Of a DNA stretch of 64,000 nucleotides, positions 48,447-56,586 are shown piece by piece. The stretch is from a virus. The stretch covers positions 1 through 64,000 of the IMG/VR virus record IMGVR_UViG_3300044837_000078; one strand, given 5' to 3'. Under the pieces are notes generated by a model. It was not told the origin of the DNA and did not search any database. It saw nothing but the letters and a program-made list of their open reading frames with translations. Each line of letters begins with the position of its first letter. Position 1 is the stretch's first letter. Position numbers and translations under genes: made by a program.

Positions 48447-48745
48447 GGTTTGCCGAGCCACGGCGCGAAGATCGCCTTGCCGTATGCGAGCAGGACACCA
48501 CCAAGCGTCCCGACCGCAGACAGACCTATTAGAATTCCAATGCCTCTGCCGATCGATCCTTCGATCTTGGAAATACGCGCCTCTAGCTCGCGCTCGCGAT
48601 CTTCGCGTTCGGCCCTTTCCTGCTCAAGGTCGCGCTCAAGGTCTTCCTTTTCCTTGCTGAGATTTTTGACGCGCTCCGCCAGCAGAGCAAGGGCGGTATA
48701 GGGGTTGTTCGGATTGAACTCGTCGAAGTCATGCGGACCCGGCAT
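48443..48745 (-). CDS. Coiled-coil protein with C-terminal membrane span
   Basis: 100 residues: residues about 22-62 are a heptad-rich Glu/Arg coiled coil, and about 68-92 a membrane span (GILIGLSAVGTLGGVLLAYG). A strong AAGGGG site precedes it. Resembles phage tail-anchored haemolysin-XhlA-like or spanin-accessory proteins. Confidence 0.65.
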   Translation of the reverse strand: MPGPHDFDEFNPNNPYTALALLAERVKNLSKEKEDLERDLEQERAEREDRERELEARISKIEGSIGRGIGILIGLSAVGTLGGVLLAYGKAIFAPWLGKP

Positions 48746-48775
48746 TTGCGCCCCTTGTCACGGATTGGGGTCCGA

Positions 48776-48985
48776 TCACCTCGACGGCCAGCAGCCCTGC
48801 GCCGCGCCATACAGATTATGCTTCAGGATCTGGCGCTCGGTCCCCTCGGTCATCTTGTCCTTGCTGGAGGGGTCGATCTCGCTCCAGCCGGTGCAGGAGA
48901 AGTGCGAGCAGCCGCTCGCGCTAATCCCTATTCCAGCGACCAAGATCAGTGTGCACAGTCGGCGCATCTTTCTTTTCAACGTCAT
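48776..48985 (-). CDS. o-spanin-like lipoprotein (Rz1-like)
   Basis: 69 residues starting MTLKRKMRRLCTLILVAGIG, with a lipobox around SASGCSHF. The start lies inside the upstream membrane protein gene in another frame, the nested Rz/Rz1 arrangement. It would be anchored in the outer membrane and act at the last step of lysis. Confidence 0.68.
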   Translation of the reverse strand: MTLKRKMRRLCTLILVAGIGISASGCSHFSCTGWSEIDPSSKDKMTEGTERQILKHNLYGAAQGCWPSR

Positions 48986-49253
48986 TGTCCACCTTCGCTC
49001 TGTTTTCAAGCGCGTCGGCATCGCGCCGCGCCTGCAGGTCCCGCTCGTCCTTGGCTCCCTTGTAGCGGCCGGCCAACACGGCACCGATGATCGCCACGAT
49101 AGACGCGAGGGCCCATTTGACCGGCTTGGGTGTGATCGCCCACAGCGGCACCAGGACCGGCGAGAGGAAGTAGAACGCCGCGGCCGCGCCCAGGCATCCC
49201 ACCGTGACGTAGAGCCATAGCGGGATGTGATCGAGGATCGCGTTTAGGATCAT
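48921..49253 (-). CDS. i-spanin-like membrane protein (Rz-like)
   Basis: 110 residues with two hydrophobic spans (VTVGCLGAAAAFYFLSPVLV and WALASIVAIIGAVLAG), then a basic and acidic helical tail (KGAKDERDLQARRDADALEN). It overlaps the lipoprotein gene by 65 bases. Two spans are unusual for Rz, so a holin-like role is the alternative. Confidence 0.58.
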   Translation of the reverse strand: MILNAILDHIPLWLYVTVGCLGAAAAFYFLSPVLVPLWAITPKPVKWALASIVAIIGAVLAGRYKGAKDERDLQARRDADALENRAKVDNDVEKKDAPTVHTDLGRWNRD

Positions 49254-49256
49254 GGC

Positions 49257-50231
49257 TCAAGCCGCTTTCGTTTCGGTATCGCCCGCGACGCGCCCGGATT
49301 GCGTGACGTGGCCCAGCGCAATGTTACCGGTTTCAGAGCCTGTGGCCTTCGGATCGACGTACTGCGACAGGACTTCGGGAGGCACAACGTCGTTGTCGTT
49401 GTCGGCTTTCACCGGCAATAGATCGAGCGCATCGGAAAGCGCGGCGTTCTTGGAGCGCGCCCAATAGGCATAGGCAAATCCGAAGGCGGTCGCCAAGCCG
49501 CCTGCGACCAGTAGCCCGATGATGATCTGATCGACGATGCTGGAGTGGCCCTGCAGCGGCGCCAGCGTCGTCTGTACTGTTGTAAGCGCGGTCGTCACAG
49601 TGCCGCCGGCGGCGGTCGCATCGGCGGGCGCGGTGCTGACCAACGGCCTGGCGTCGACGATCTTGGCCTTCTTGTTGCCGTTCGGAATAAAGACGACTTC
49701 GGGGCCGATCGAGCCCATCGCCCAGGCCTGCCCGGTCTTGCGCAGCGAGTCGACGCGCGCGGTCCAGCCCTTACCGAAGTGATCGAATGTCTTCAGCGAC
49801 TTGAGAAACGCGATGCGGCGATCGAGGATTTGTCCGATCAGGACGTCATGATCCTCGTGGTTGAGAATGCGCTGCATCGTCACCGAGCCCAGCACGCCGT
49901 TGGCGGTGATGCCGAGCGCGCGCTGCGCCCACTTGATCGATTGCGAGGGGCCGGAATTGATCGCGCCGTCGAGCAGCACAAGATCGATGCCTGGCGGCAG
50001 ATCGTCGAATTGAATTTTCTGCCCATAGTTCTGGTAATAAATCTCGTCGCGCTCGTCGGGCGTCATCAGGAACACGTCCTGATTGGGGAGGCCCTTGCGC
50101 AGCCGCCATGCCGAATATTCGCGCTGGATAATTCCCTCGTTAGTGCGGCCGCCTGGATCGACCGGATCGTCGTCCTTGCCACCTTCGTACTTCAACTCAA
50201 TTTGCATCGAGCGCGAATAATTTTCTTTCAT
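49257..50231 (-). CDS. Endolysin (GH108-type) with C-terminal membrane span
   Basis: 324 residues. The lysozyme-like GH108 motif YEGGKDDDPVDPGGRTNEGI (catalytic Glu16) opens it, followed by the GH108 core and its C-terminal peptidoglycan-binding part (SGPSQSIKWAQRALGITANG). Residues about 233-257 are a membrane span, then an acidic tail. The C-terminal span is uncommon and suggests the enzyme is membrane-tethered. Confidence 0.87.
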   Translation of the reverse strand: MKENYSRSMQIELKYEGGKDDDPVDPGGRTNEGIIQREYSAWRLRKGLPNQDVFLMTPDERDEIYYQNYGQKIQFDDLPPGIDLVLLDGAINSGPSQSIKWAQRALGITANGVLGSVTMQRILNHEDHDVLIGQILDRRIAFLKSLKTFDHFGKGWTARVDSLRKTGQAWAMGSIGPEVVFIPNGNKKAKIVDARPLVSTAPADATAAGGTVTTALTTVQTTLAPLQGHSSIVDQIIIGLLVAGGLATAFGFAYAYWARSKNAALSDALDLLPVKADNDNDVVPPEVLSQYVDPKATGSETGNIALGHVTQSGRVAGDTETKAA

Positions 50232-50377
50232 AGCGCCGCTCGCAGCGCCTTCGCCTTAGCCTCGAGCGAGGTTGCGAGCGCTTCCGTGCCGGTTACCAGC
50301 GCAATGATCTTGTCTTTCGCGAACCAGCACAGCGCGAAGCCGCCCGCGGCTCCCAGTGATATCAGAAATGCCGTCAT
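50228..50377 (-). CDS. Small 49-residue single-span membrane protein
   Basis: MTAFLISLGAAGGFALCWFA then a helical tail (TSLEAKAKALRAAL). ATGA overlaps at both ends place it in the chain between the LapG-like gene and endolysin. Holin or antiholin is possible. Confidence 0.58.
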   Translation of the reverse strand: MTAFLISLGAAGGFALCWFAKDKIIALVTGTEALATSLEAKAKALRAAL

Positions 50378-50910
50378 GACAACTTCCTCTCATTGAGCAC
50401 TTCGCTGATTGAAAATTCCCGGCCGAAATGCACCACCTGATCGTCGTGCATTGCCGCGGCCGGAATCCAGTTGAGATAATCCTCGGTCTTGATGATCTGG
50501 TTGAACATGTTGTCCAGTGCCCGCCACGCGCCGTCGATGAATGCCGCGCACCAGGCGTGCTGCGGATTTTTCTTGTACGTCGATCCGATCTCGCCGATCA
50601 CGATGCGAACCGGAATGCCGATCGTCCGCAGCACCGCGTATTTCACCAATGCAAAATCCTTGCAGTCGCCCTGCGCTTGCTGAAGCGTTTGCGCCGGCGA
50701 TTGCCATGCGTCGAGTTCTTCAGACTCAAGCTGGTTGAAGGTGATGATCTGATTGACGTGCAGGTTGAAGGCGGCGATCGAAGATAGGTTTGGCGCGGGC
50801 ACGGCCAAGCCGGAAAAATCCAGATTGGCGCGCATTTGATTCCACTTGGCGCGCAAGGGATCGTCAGGGCCGACCGGAAGCGGCCGGTAGCCCGCAAATG
50901 CAAGGTCCAT
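50374..50910 (-). CDS. LapG-like transglutaminase-fold cysteine proteinase (C93)
   Basis: 178 residues. The Cys-His-Asp triad fits the bacterial transglutaminase-like proteinases: AQGDCKDFAL (Cys83), QHAWCAAFID (His118) and WRALDNMF (Asp133). Known members such as LapG cut surface adhesins in the periplasm. No signal peptide is visible, so delivery would be by lysis or within the virion. It lies between tail-fibre and lysis genes. Confidence 0.82.
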   Translation of the reverse strand: MDLAFAGYRPLPVGPDDPLRAKWNQMRANLDFSGLAVPAPNLSSIAAFNLHVNQIITFNQLESEELDAWQSPAQTLQQAQGDCKDFALVKYAVLRTIGIPVRIVIGEIGSTYKKNPQHAWCAAFIDGAWRALDNMFNQIIKTEDYLNWIPAAAMHDDQVVHFGREFSISEVLNERKLS

Positions 50911-50968
50911 GGGGATTGCCTTTTAGGTGAAGCGGCCGACCGCAGTCATGTAGGCGCGCATGTGATTG

Positions 50969-51739
50969 TCATGATCGCGGGAACGGCACGGTCGGCACCG
51001 TGAAACCGGAATCGCTGGCGTAGCGCGCGACGCCCTTGGTGATGCGCAACTCATCTAGGTAGCCAGCGTAGTTGGCAGAGGTGATACCGTTAGCGGCGCT
51101 CCCGATCGCAAGAGCAAGACTGCTATTGTGTATCGTCGTCGGGGTGCTGTACGATCCCTCCATCACGCCGTCCAGATAGAGACGATACTTTGAACCATCG
51201 TAATCAACGCAGGCATGGTACTGCGAGGAATCGATGACGAGAGTGGTGGTCCCGGTCATGCCAACCGCAGCGCCACCGCCACCTGTGGCGGTCATGAGCC
51301 ACGCCAATTTGTTAGTCGCGACGTAGAATACCCAGCTCTGATCGCCGTCGAAAATTGACCACTGGTTACAAATAAACTGATTGAAGGCGGGCAGCGCGTG
51401 CGGCCTGATGAACCCTTCTATCGTAAATAGCCCGGCCCCGAAGTCCCAGTCGCTGCTGTCGGTAAAAAGTATGTCCGAAGCACCGTCCAGGAAAAGGGAT
51501 GATGCGCCCGCCTTGAACTGGGCCGTGGAAATGCTGGCCCCTGTGTTTACTGTCGCGGTGCCGTGCGCGGCAGAACTTTCATCGGTCATGCCGGGGGCAC
51601 CGGTCGAGCCGTTGCTCCCCTCGAAGCCCATCAGCAGTTTGACGTTGGCGAAATTTGGATCGGTCGGGCCGCCACCGCCAGCCGCCGGATCAATCGCGCC
51701 GCGCCCGCTGATAAATCCGCGCCTTGCCTGCCACAACAT
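50969..51739 (-). CDS. LamG/concanavalin-type fibre protein
   Basis: 256 residues. A Gly-rich start (AIDPAAGGGGPTDPNFANVK) leads into a LamG-type beta sandwich: FLDGASDILFTDSSDWDFG, FTIEGFIRP and KYRLYLDGVMEGSY, ending YAGYLDELRITKGVARY. It is a paralogue of the C-terminal domain of the tail-tip protein and probably binds host sugars. Confidence 0.8.
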   Translation of the reverse strand: MLWQARRGFISGRGAIDPAAGGGGPTDPNFANVKLLMGFEGSNGSTGAPGMTDESSAAHGTATVNTGASISTAQFKAGASSLFLDGASDILFTDSSDWDFGAGLFTIEGFIRPHALPAFNQFICNQWSIFDGDQSWVFYVATNKLAWLMTATGGGGAAVGMTGTTTLVIDSSQYHACVDYDGSKYRLYLDGVMEGSYSTPTTIHNSSLALAIGSAANGITSANYAGYLDELRITKGVARYASDSGFTVPTVPFPRS

Positions 51740-52315
51740 TTAGGTGAAGTTCCCGCAACCGATGGCGGTCACGTTCGCACCAGTGCTTACTTTCCACGCT
51801 CCTCCCGTGCTCTTGATCCCGAGCGGCACAAAGAACGGCACCAGATTGCTGACGCTGGACGCGCCACCAGCGAAAATGCTGATGGATGATCCCGAGCCAT
51901 CCTTGATGCTTACCGCGCCCGGCGAGGTCGTGCCCGGCACGATCAGGACGCCGGAGAGATAATCGCCAGCTGCCCCGGTGGCGCCCATCGCCTGGTCGGT
52001 CTGCGAGGCCGCAACCGTTTCATATTCCGCGTCGGAAATATCGGTCAGCCAGACCTTGTTGGTTGTGCCAGGCGTGGTCTGGTCAATGCCGACCTTGCCG
52101 ATGATATTAGAGCCGGCCGCAAGAACGATCAGGGATAGCAAATCCTTTAGGCGACCAAGCACAGTGTTCGCGGTCGGGCTTGCCGTCACGCGGCCAAGGA
52201 CTTCGGCTTCGGCCTCGTCATAAAGGATACGCGCGGTGCCATGACCGGTTGCGCCGAAGTCCTTGGTCTTGAACTTGGTTCCGGCCGGGATTGGCGTGGT
52301 GATATTATCGGTCAT
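51740..52315 (-). CDS. Tail fibre/tip-associated protein
   Basis: 191 residues, beta-rich and Gly/Thr/Ser-rich (SPGAVSIKDGSGSSISIFAG). Similar proteins sit between tail tip and fibre genes in rhizobial phages. Exact role unknown. Confidence 0.65.
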   Translation of the reverse strand: MTDNITTPIPAGTKFKTKDFGATGHGTARILYDEAEAEVLGRVTASPTANTVLGRLKDLLSLIVLAAGSNIIGKVGIDQTTPGTTNKVWLTDISDAEYETVAASQTDQAMGATGAAGDYLSGVLIVPGTTSPGAVSIKDGSGSSISIFAGGASSVSNLVPFFVPLGIKSTGGAWKVSTGANVTAIGCGNFT

Positions 52316-52317
52316 GC

Positions 52318-52752
52318 CTAGGCCTCAGTGATCACGCTGGTGGTCGGGAGCGTTGGTGCGGGAGTGCCAGCGCCGATTGGAATGTTCGGTGAAACTGTCC
52401 CGCGATAGAGAATTTTCCCAGCCCCGCTGGGTGCCGTTCCAACCGCTGCATGCGTTGCACTTGCGGTGCTGCCGCCCGTCCATGCCGGGAAAACAATAGG
52501 GCTTACTGGCGACACGTCGGAGCCAGTCACCGTCCATCCACTTGAGGTGCGCACGATCGCAACACGGCCATAGGAGGTGTAGGCGCATTCATTGGTGGTC
52601 TGATCGCCCGCGCCGCCTGGGTCTGCGATGTGCAGCGAGAGATAGAGATTTGTCAGCGGCGACGATGCCGCATTATCGGCGAGGTTGGCGATCGGCGTTC
52701 CATTAAAGATTAGCAACAGCAAATCGTGGTCGAAGGCGTCCGATTTTGGCAT
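52318..52752 (-). CDS. Tail fibre-region protein
   Basis: 144 residues; NLYLSLHIADPGGAGDQTTN and YTSYGRVAIVRTSSGWTVTG match a small family (tail fibre/attachment-type) common in phages. Beta-rich, no catalytic motif. Confidence 0.72.
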   Translation of the reverse strand: MPKSDAFDHDLLLLIFNGTPIANLADNAASSPLTNLYLSLHIADPGGAGDQTTNECAYTSYGRVAIVRTSSGWTVTGSDVSPVSPIVFPAWTGGSTASATHAAVGTAPSGAGKILYRGTVSPNIPIGAGTPAPTLPTTSVITEA

Positions 52753-52760
52753 TCAGGCTC

Positions 52761-54923
52761 CTAGAGCAGCAAGAGGAAGATGTCGTCGTCGTCGGAACTA
52801 GACGTGAAGGTGACGCTCGCTGCGCCCGCTGAGGTAAAGATGCCGACGCCGCCAGCGGAAAACGATGCGGTTGACGAGCCTTCCATCAGAAATCCCAAAT
52901 TCCCAATGATGTAGCTGCCGGCATATTTTGCCGTGTTCAAGGTGATGATAAGCCTGTCCATGTTGCCGCTGAAGAAACCGGCAAAATTGTCGGAGTTGGC
53001 GCCTATCGCCAGTGGTTTTGTGCCGTCCGCAAAGGACAGATTGCTGATGACGGCTGAATCGACCACGATGCCATTGATGTACAATCTCGCCGTGGTGCCG
53101 TCATAATCAACGGCGGCGGCGTTCCATCTGTTAGCCGCAAGCGTGCCGCCACGTAACAGCTCGTTGTTGTCAACCCCGCCAACGCTGTAACTGAACACCA
53201 ACTCGTCGTCGTTCTGCCACAGGATCCACGAGAGATCGACGGATGGACCAAAGGGCTCCAGGTTGCCCCACTGCCCGACAATAAAACCAGCAGTCGAAAC
53301 AATACTGGTCGGGCGTATCCAGTCTTCCACGGTGAAGCGGCCGTTGCGGCTGCTGTTGACAGCGGTCAGATGCCAGTCGGGACTATCGGCGAAGTTTAGC
53401 GCATCGTCGCCATCGAACAGACCCGACGAGCCGCCGAATTTATATTGTGTGGTGTCGACCTGAACGTCGCCGATGACTGTTGCGTTGCCGTGATGCGCCG
53501 GGCTTTCGTCGGTGAAGATCGTGCTGCCATTCGCGCCCGGAAAATTGAGTAGCAGCACGACTCTTGGGATGTTGCGCCGGCCACCATTAAGCGACATGCC
53601 GCCATTGATATCGGCACCGGCCTCAGTCAATAGCGCCAGCCCTTGTATGCCGGTCGCTCTCGATTTGGTGTAGGTCGCTTCCTCGACCAAAATCGTATAG
53701 GCATCGCCTTCATTAGTGGTGAGCCGGATCACGTCGGACACTTCGGTCACGACGTTGTCCAACTCGATTGGAAATCGCAGTGCCTTGGCTCTGAGCCGAT
53801 AGAGTAGATCGAAGGCCATCTCCCGCGCAGTGGTGTTGTCGGTGCCAAAGATCGACTGCACCGATGTGATCACGGTCGAGGCCGCGGTGCCTTCGTGCAG
53901 CGCCGGTTCCATTCCGGTATCGAAATCTGTGTCGACATTCGGAAACTGGAAATTGATCCCAATCGGCAATTGCGATGGATTGACACGCGTGCTCGGCACG
54001 GCCGGCGCGCCGTTGGCGCGGTCGACGTCGGCTTCCGCCACCTCCAGATCGATGACCAGGCTTGAACTGATCGGCTTGCGCACGATCGTGATCGGATCGC
54101 CGTCTAGGATTTGATAATTGTAGATATCCTTGTGCCGGGTCAGAACATCGACAGCCGTACCCTGATCGGAGATGGTGGCGCCATAACACTCATCGTCGAT
54201 GCCATCGGTGTCAAAGGAGATGCTGACGCCAGTGCGCAGGATGTAGCGGTCAATGATCTTCTGAAAGCAGGTATCGACGCGCACCAGAATCGTATCGGTG
54301 CGCCTGAACAGGCAACTGATGGTCGGGATGGCGTTGCCGGAGATCAACACCGGAAAATCGATAAAGGTGATGGTCCGCAGGCCGCGGTTCGCTGGCACAT
54401 TGGCCTCGCCAAGAATGCTGACCATGGTGGCGTCGGCGAGTTCGCCGGGTCCGCCGGTGTGCAGCACCATGCTGGCGATACAGGCGTCGAGCGCGCTCTG
54501 CGCATCCGGCGTCAGGTTGGCGACCGCGAGGCCAGCCGTTGGATTGACAGAGAAATCATAAAACTGCGTGCCGTTGGCCCACAGTTTTTGAATGCGGATC
54601 GGCTCGTCGGGATCGGCGGGCTCGCAGAATGCCCACATCCCCGTCACCAACCCGGTCTGCGTCGCATCCGGACTGGCCACAATTCCGGTCGTCCAGATGT
54701 TCTGGCCTCCTAGCCGCCCCGTGCCGTAGGCCATCATGACCGTCGAGCCGATGGTGTTGGGGCTGGTTAGGTTGAATACTGGTGCTGGAGCCGGGGCCGG
54801 GGTTGGCGCAACTGTCGCGGCAGTCGGCTGGCTATTGGAGTAGTTCCAATAAAAGTTTGACCCCATCCCAATGATGTCGCCATTCGGCGCAACATAGGTT
54901 CCTCCAGGGCCGAAGTTGCTCAT
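52761..54923 (-). CDS. Tail tip/host specificity protein with C-terminal LamG domain
   Basis: 720 residues from the ATG overlapping the previous stop (TGATG). Residues about 50-450 have the hub-like features of tip attachment proteins (GSTVMMAYGTGRLGGQNIWT; DTCFQKIIDRYILRTGVSIS). Residues about 470-700 are a LamG sandwich (ESPAHHGNATVIGDVQVDTT; FTVEDWIRPTS; ARLYINGIVVDSAV). It probably both forms the tip and binds the receptor. Confidence 0.78.
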   Translation of the reverse strand: MSNFGPGGTYVAPNGDIIGMGSNFYWNYSNSQPTAATVAPTPAPAPAPVFNLTSPNTIGSTVMMAYGTGRLGGQNIWTTGIVASPDATQTGLVTGMWAFCEPADPDEPIRIQKLWANGTQFYDFSVNPTAGLAVANLTPDAQSALDACIASMVLHTGGPGELADATMVSILGEANVPANRGLRTITFIDFPVLISGNAIPTISCLFRRTDTILVRVDTCFQKIIDRYILRTGVSISFDTDGIDDECYGATISDQGTAVDVLTRHKDIYNYQILDGDPITIVRKPISSSLVIDLEVAEADVDRANGAPAVPSTRVNPSQLPIGINFQFPNVDTDFDTGMEPALHEGTAASTVITSVQSIFGTDNTTAREMAFDLLYRLRAKALRFPIELDNVVTEVSDVIRLTTNEGDAYTILVEEATYTKSRATGIQGLALLTEAGADINGGMSLNGGRRNIPRVVLLLNFPGANGSTIFTDESPAHHGNATVIGDVQVDTTQYKFGGSSGLFDGDDALNFADSPDWHLTAVNSSRNGRFTVEDWIRPTSIVSTAGFIVGQWGNLEPFGPSVDLSWILWQNDDELVFSYSVGGVDNNELLRGGTLAANRWNAAAVDYDGTTARLYINGIVVDSAVISNLSFADGTKPLAIGANSDNFAGFFSGNMDRLIITLNTAKYAGSYIIGNLGFLMEGSSTASFSAGGVGIFTSAGAASVTFTSSSDDDDIFLLLL

Positions 54924-55981
54924 CACGCCCGCCCCGTCGCGAAGTCAGTCCCCGGCGCATACGGCACGCCGCGGAAATTATCCTTGTTTAAGAAAACGTC
55001 GCGGCAAGTGGCGAACACCTTGTCGCAGCCGCGGTGGATCAGAAAATGTGTGCCAACCGGGAAATTAGACGGCGCGAACGGCTCGAATGTGGTGACGATA
55101 TTGGTGCCGCTATCAAACGCGCAGATTGGAATCTTGATGCCGGCCAGGGGTCCGTCCTGCGGGATGATGTTGCCGGTGATCGTCGGCAGAGGGTTTGGCG
55201 TTGCGGTAAGTTGAATAATGAAGAAGTCCGTCGCATGGCCGACCGCGGCCACCAGCCACGCCTGCCGCGCGGTGAATACCGCCGTTCCGTCGGTTATCGT
55301 GTTGCCGATGATGGTCGGATAGACCGGCTGTATGGTGGCGTGAGTGGTCCCAGCTGTGGTGCATTCATAGGCGCGATCATTGTAGGAACCGCCCTGAAGC
55401 ACGCGGCCCCAGACGTCGCTGGTTTTAATGAACAGCGCCGGTGTCGCTTGCGTCACGAACGCAACGCCGCGGCCGATATCTGGAACATAGTCAGAGCCGA
55501 GCGGAATATGGCAGCGGTTGTCGCCGAATTTTGCTTTGCAGGTGATGGTATGAACTTCGGTGACTGGCCCAAGCATCAACGCCAGCGGGCCTTGCGCGGC
55601 AATCACGACGACGCCGTTGGTGTCTTCCGCAGCCGAGCCGATGATGGCATTCGGCAGCATGTCGAAGGTGCCGGCCGATGGATTGCCGACGTCGAAAATC
55701 TCTATTTTGATCGGCCGCCCGTCGAGCAGCCCGCGACGCGCCATGCCTGGCGTGATGATGACACCGTCCGGCGAAATGCGAACATCGGCACCCGCAGGCG
55801 TGCCGTCGGTGGTATAGAGGATTTGCGTGAGGTTCACTGCGCTTTCGGCAAGGAAGATGTTGCCGTTGAGCAGAACGTCTTCAGACGCCGTCGTCACCCG
55901 CAGCGTTTCGGCAAACAGCTGGATCGTGATCGCGGCGTGAATGCCGAGCGCTTGCGGCCCGTTGAACGGCAGTGTCCTCAA
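54923..55981 (-). CDS. Tail tip protein (DUF2163/phage BR0599)
   Basis: 352 residues. The C-terminal pattern HRGCDKVFATCRDVFLNKDN, FRGVPYAPGTD and the beta-rich front match DUF2163/phage_BR0599 proteins, the homologues of gene-transfer-agent gp13. TTG start overlapping the previous stop. Confidence 0.82.
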   Translation of the reverse strand: MRTLPFNGPQALGIHAAITIQLFAETLRVTTASEDVLLNGNIFLAESAVNLTQILYTTDGTPAGADVRISPDGVIITPGMARRGLLDGRPIKIEIFDVGNPSAGTFDMLPNAIIGSAAEDTNGVVVIAAQGPLALMLGPVTEVHTITCKAKFGDNRCHIPLGSDYVPDIGRGVAFVTQATPALFIKTSDVWGRVLQGGSYNDRAYECTTAGTTHATIQPVYPTIIGNTITDGTAVFTARQAWLVAAVGHATDFFIIQLTATPNPLPTITGNIIPQDGPLAGIKIPICAFDSGTNIVTTFEPFAPSNFPVGTHFLIHRGCDKVFATCRDVFLNKDNFRGVPYAPGTDFATGRA

Positions 55982-56586
55982 GATGTCCGCCTGATCAACT
56001 CTTTTGCAAAAATCTGCTCCAGCCGGATGTCATGAAACTGATATTGCCCCGGCCCGAAGGCATTGGCGCTCGGCGCGTCCAGCATGCAGACCGGCCTGAG
56101 GTAATTGGCGGTCACCTCGACCGTGTCGCTCAATGGATTGAGTGCCGGGCTCAAGGTGATGACCCCATAGTCGCCGAGCACGGCATGGCCGGAGGTGGCG
56201 GCGACGCCGTTGATCTCGATCAGCACCGAGCCGTCGAAAATCAGCACGCGCTCGAATACCTGGAGGTTTCCGGTCGATGGTGCCCAGGTCTTGCCGACCA
56301 GCGCTGAGAGACCATCAGCCGCGATCAGCGCCTCTTCGTTGACAAGTGCATTCGCGATGGGATCTCGCATGCACAGCAGTTTGTCCGTGCCTGCCACCAT
56401 GATGATGGCCTGCATTTCATCGGCATAGTCCGGCGATACCGTGACGATATAGTTGCGCAGAACATCGCGCATCCGTTTGCGGCCAGAGATACCGCCCTCG
56501 GAAGTGTTTTTCGCCGTATCCGGCACAGGGGTTACGGTGGCGCCGGCCGCGATCGCGTCCGGGATTCTTGGCAGGTTGACCGTCAT
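55978..56586 (-). CDS. Distal tail protein (DUF2460, GTA gp12-like)
   Basis: 202 residues. SEGGISGRKRMRDVLRNYIV and GDYGVITLSPALNPLSDTVE then GQYQFHDIRLEQIF fit the DUF2460 distal tail family. It sits after the tape measure, as expected. Confidence 0.8.
   Translation of the reverse strand: MTVNLPRIPDAIAAGATVTPVPDTAKNTSEGGISGRKRMRDVLRNYIVTVSPDYADEMQAIIMVAGTDKLLCMRDPIANALVNEEALIAADGLSALVGKTWAPSTGNLQVFERVLIFDGSVLIEINGVAATSGHAVLGDYGVITLSPALNPLSDTVEVTANYLRPVCMLDAPSANAFGPGQYQFHDIRLEQIFAKELIRRTS

Noticed and set aside
55034-56035. Plus-strand frame of 333 codons opposite the DUF2163 tail gene
   Set aside because: Antisense to a recognised family member; no domain or start signal.
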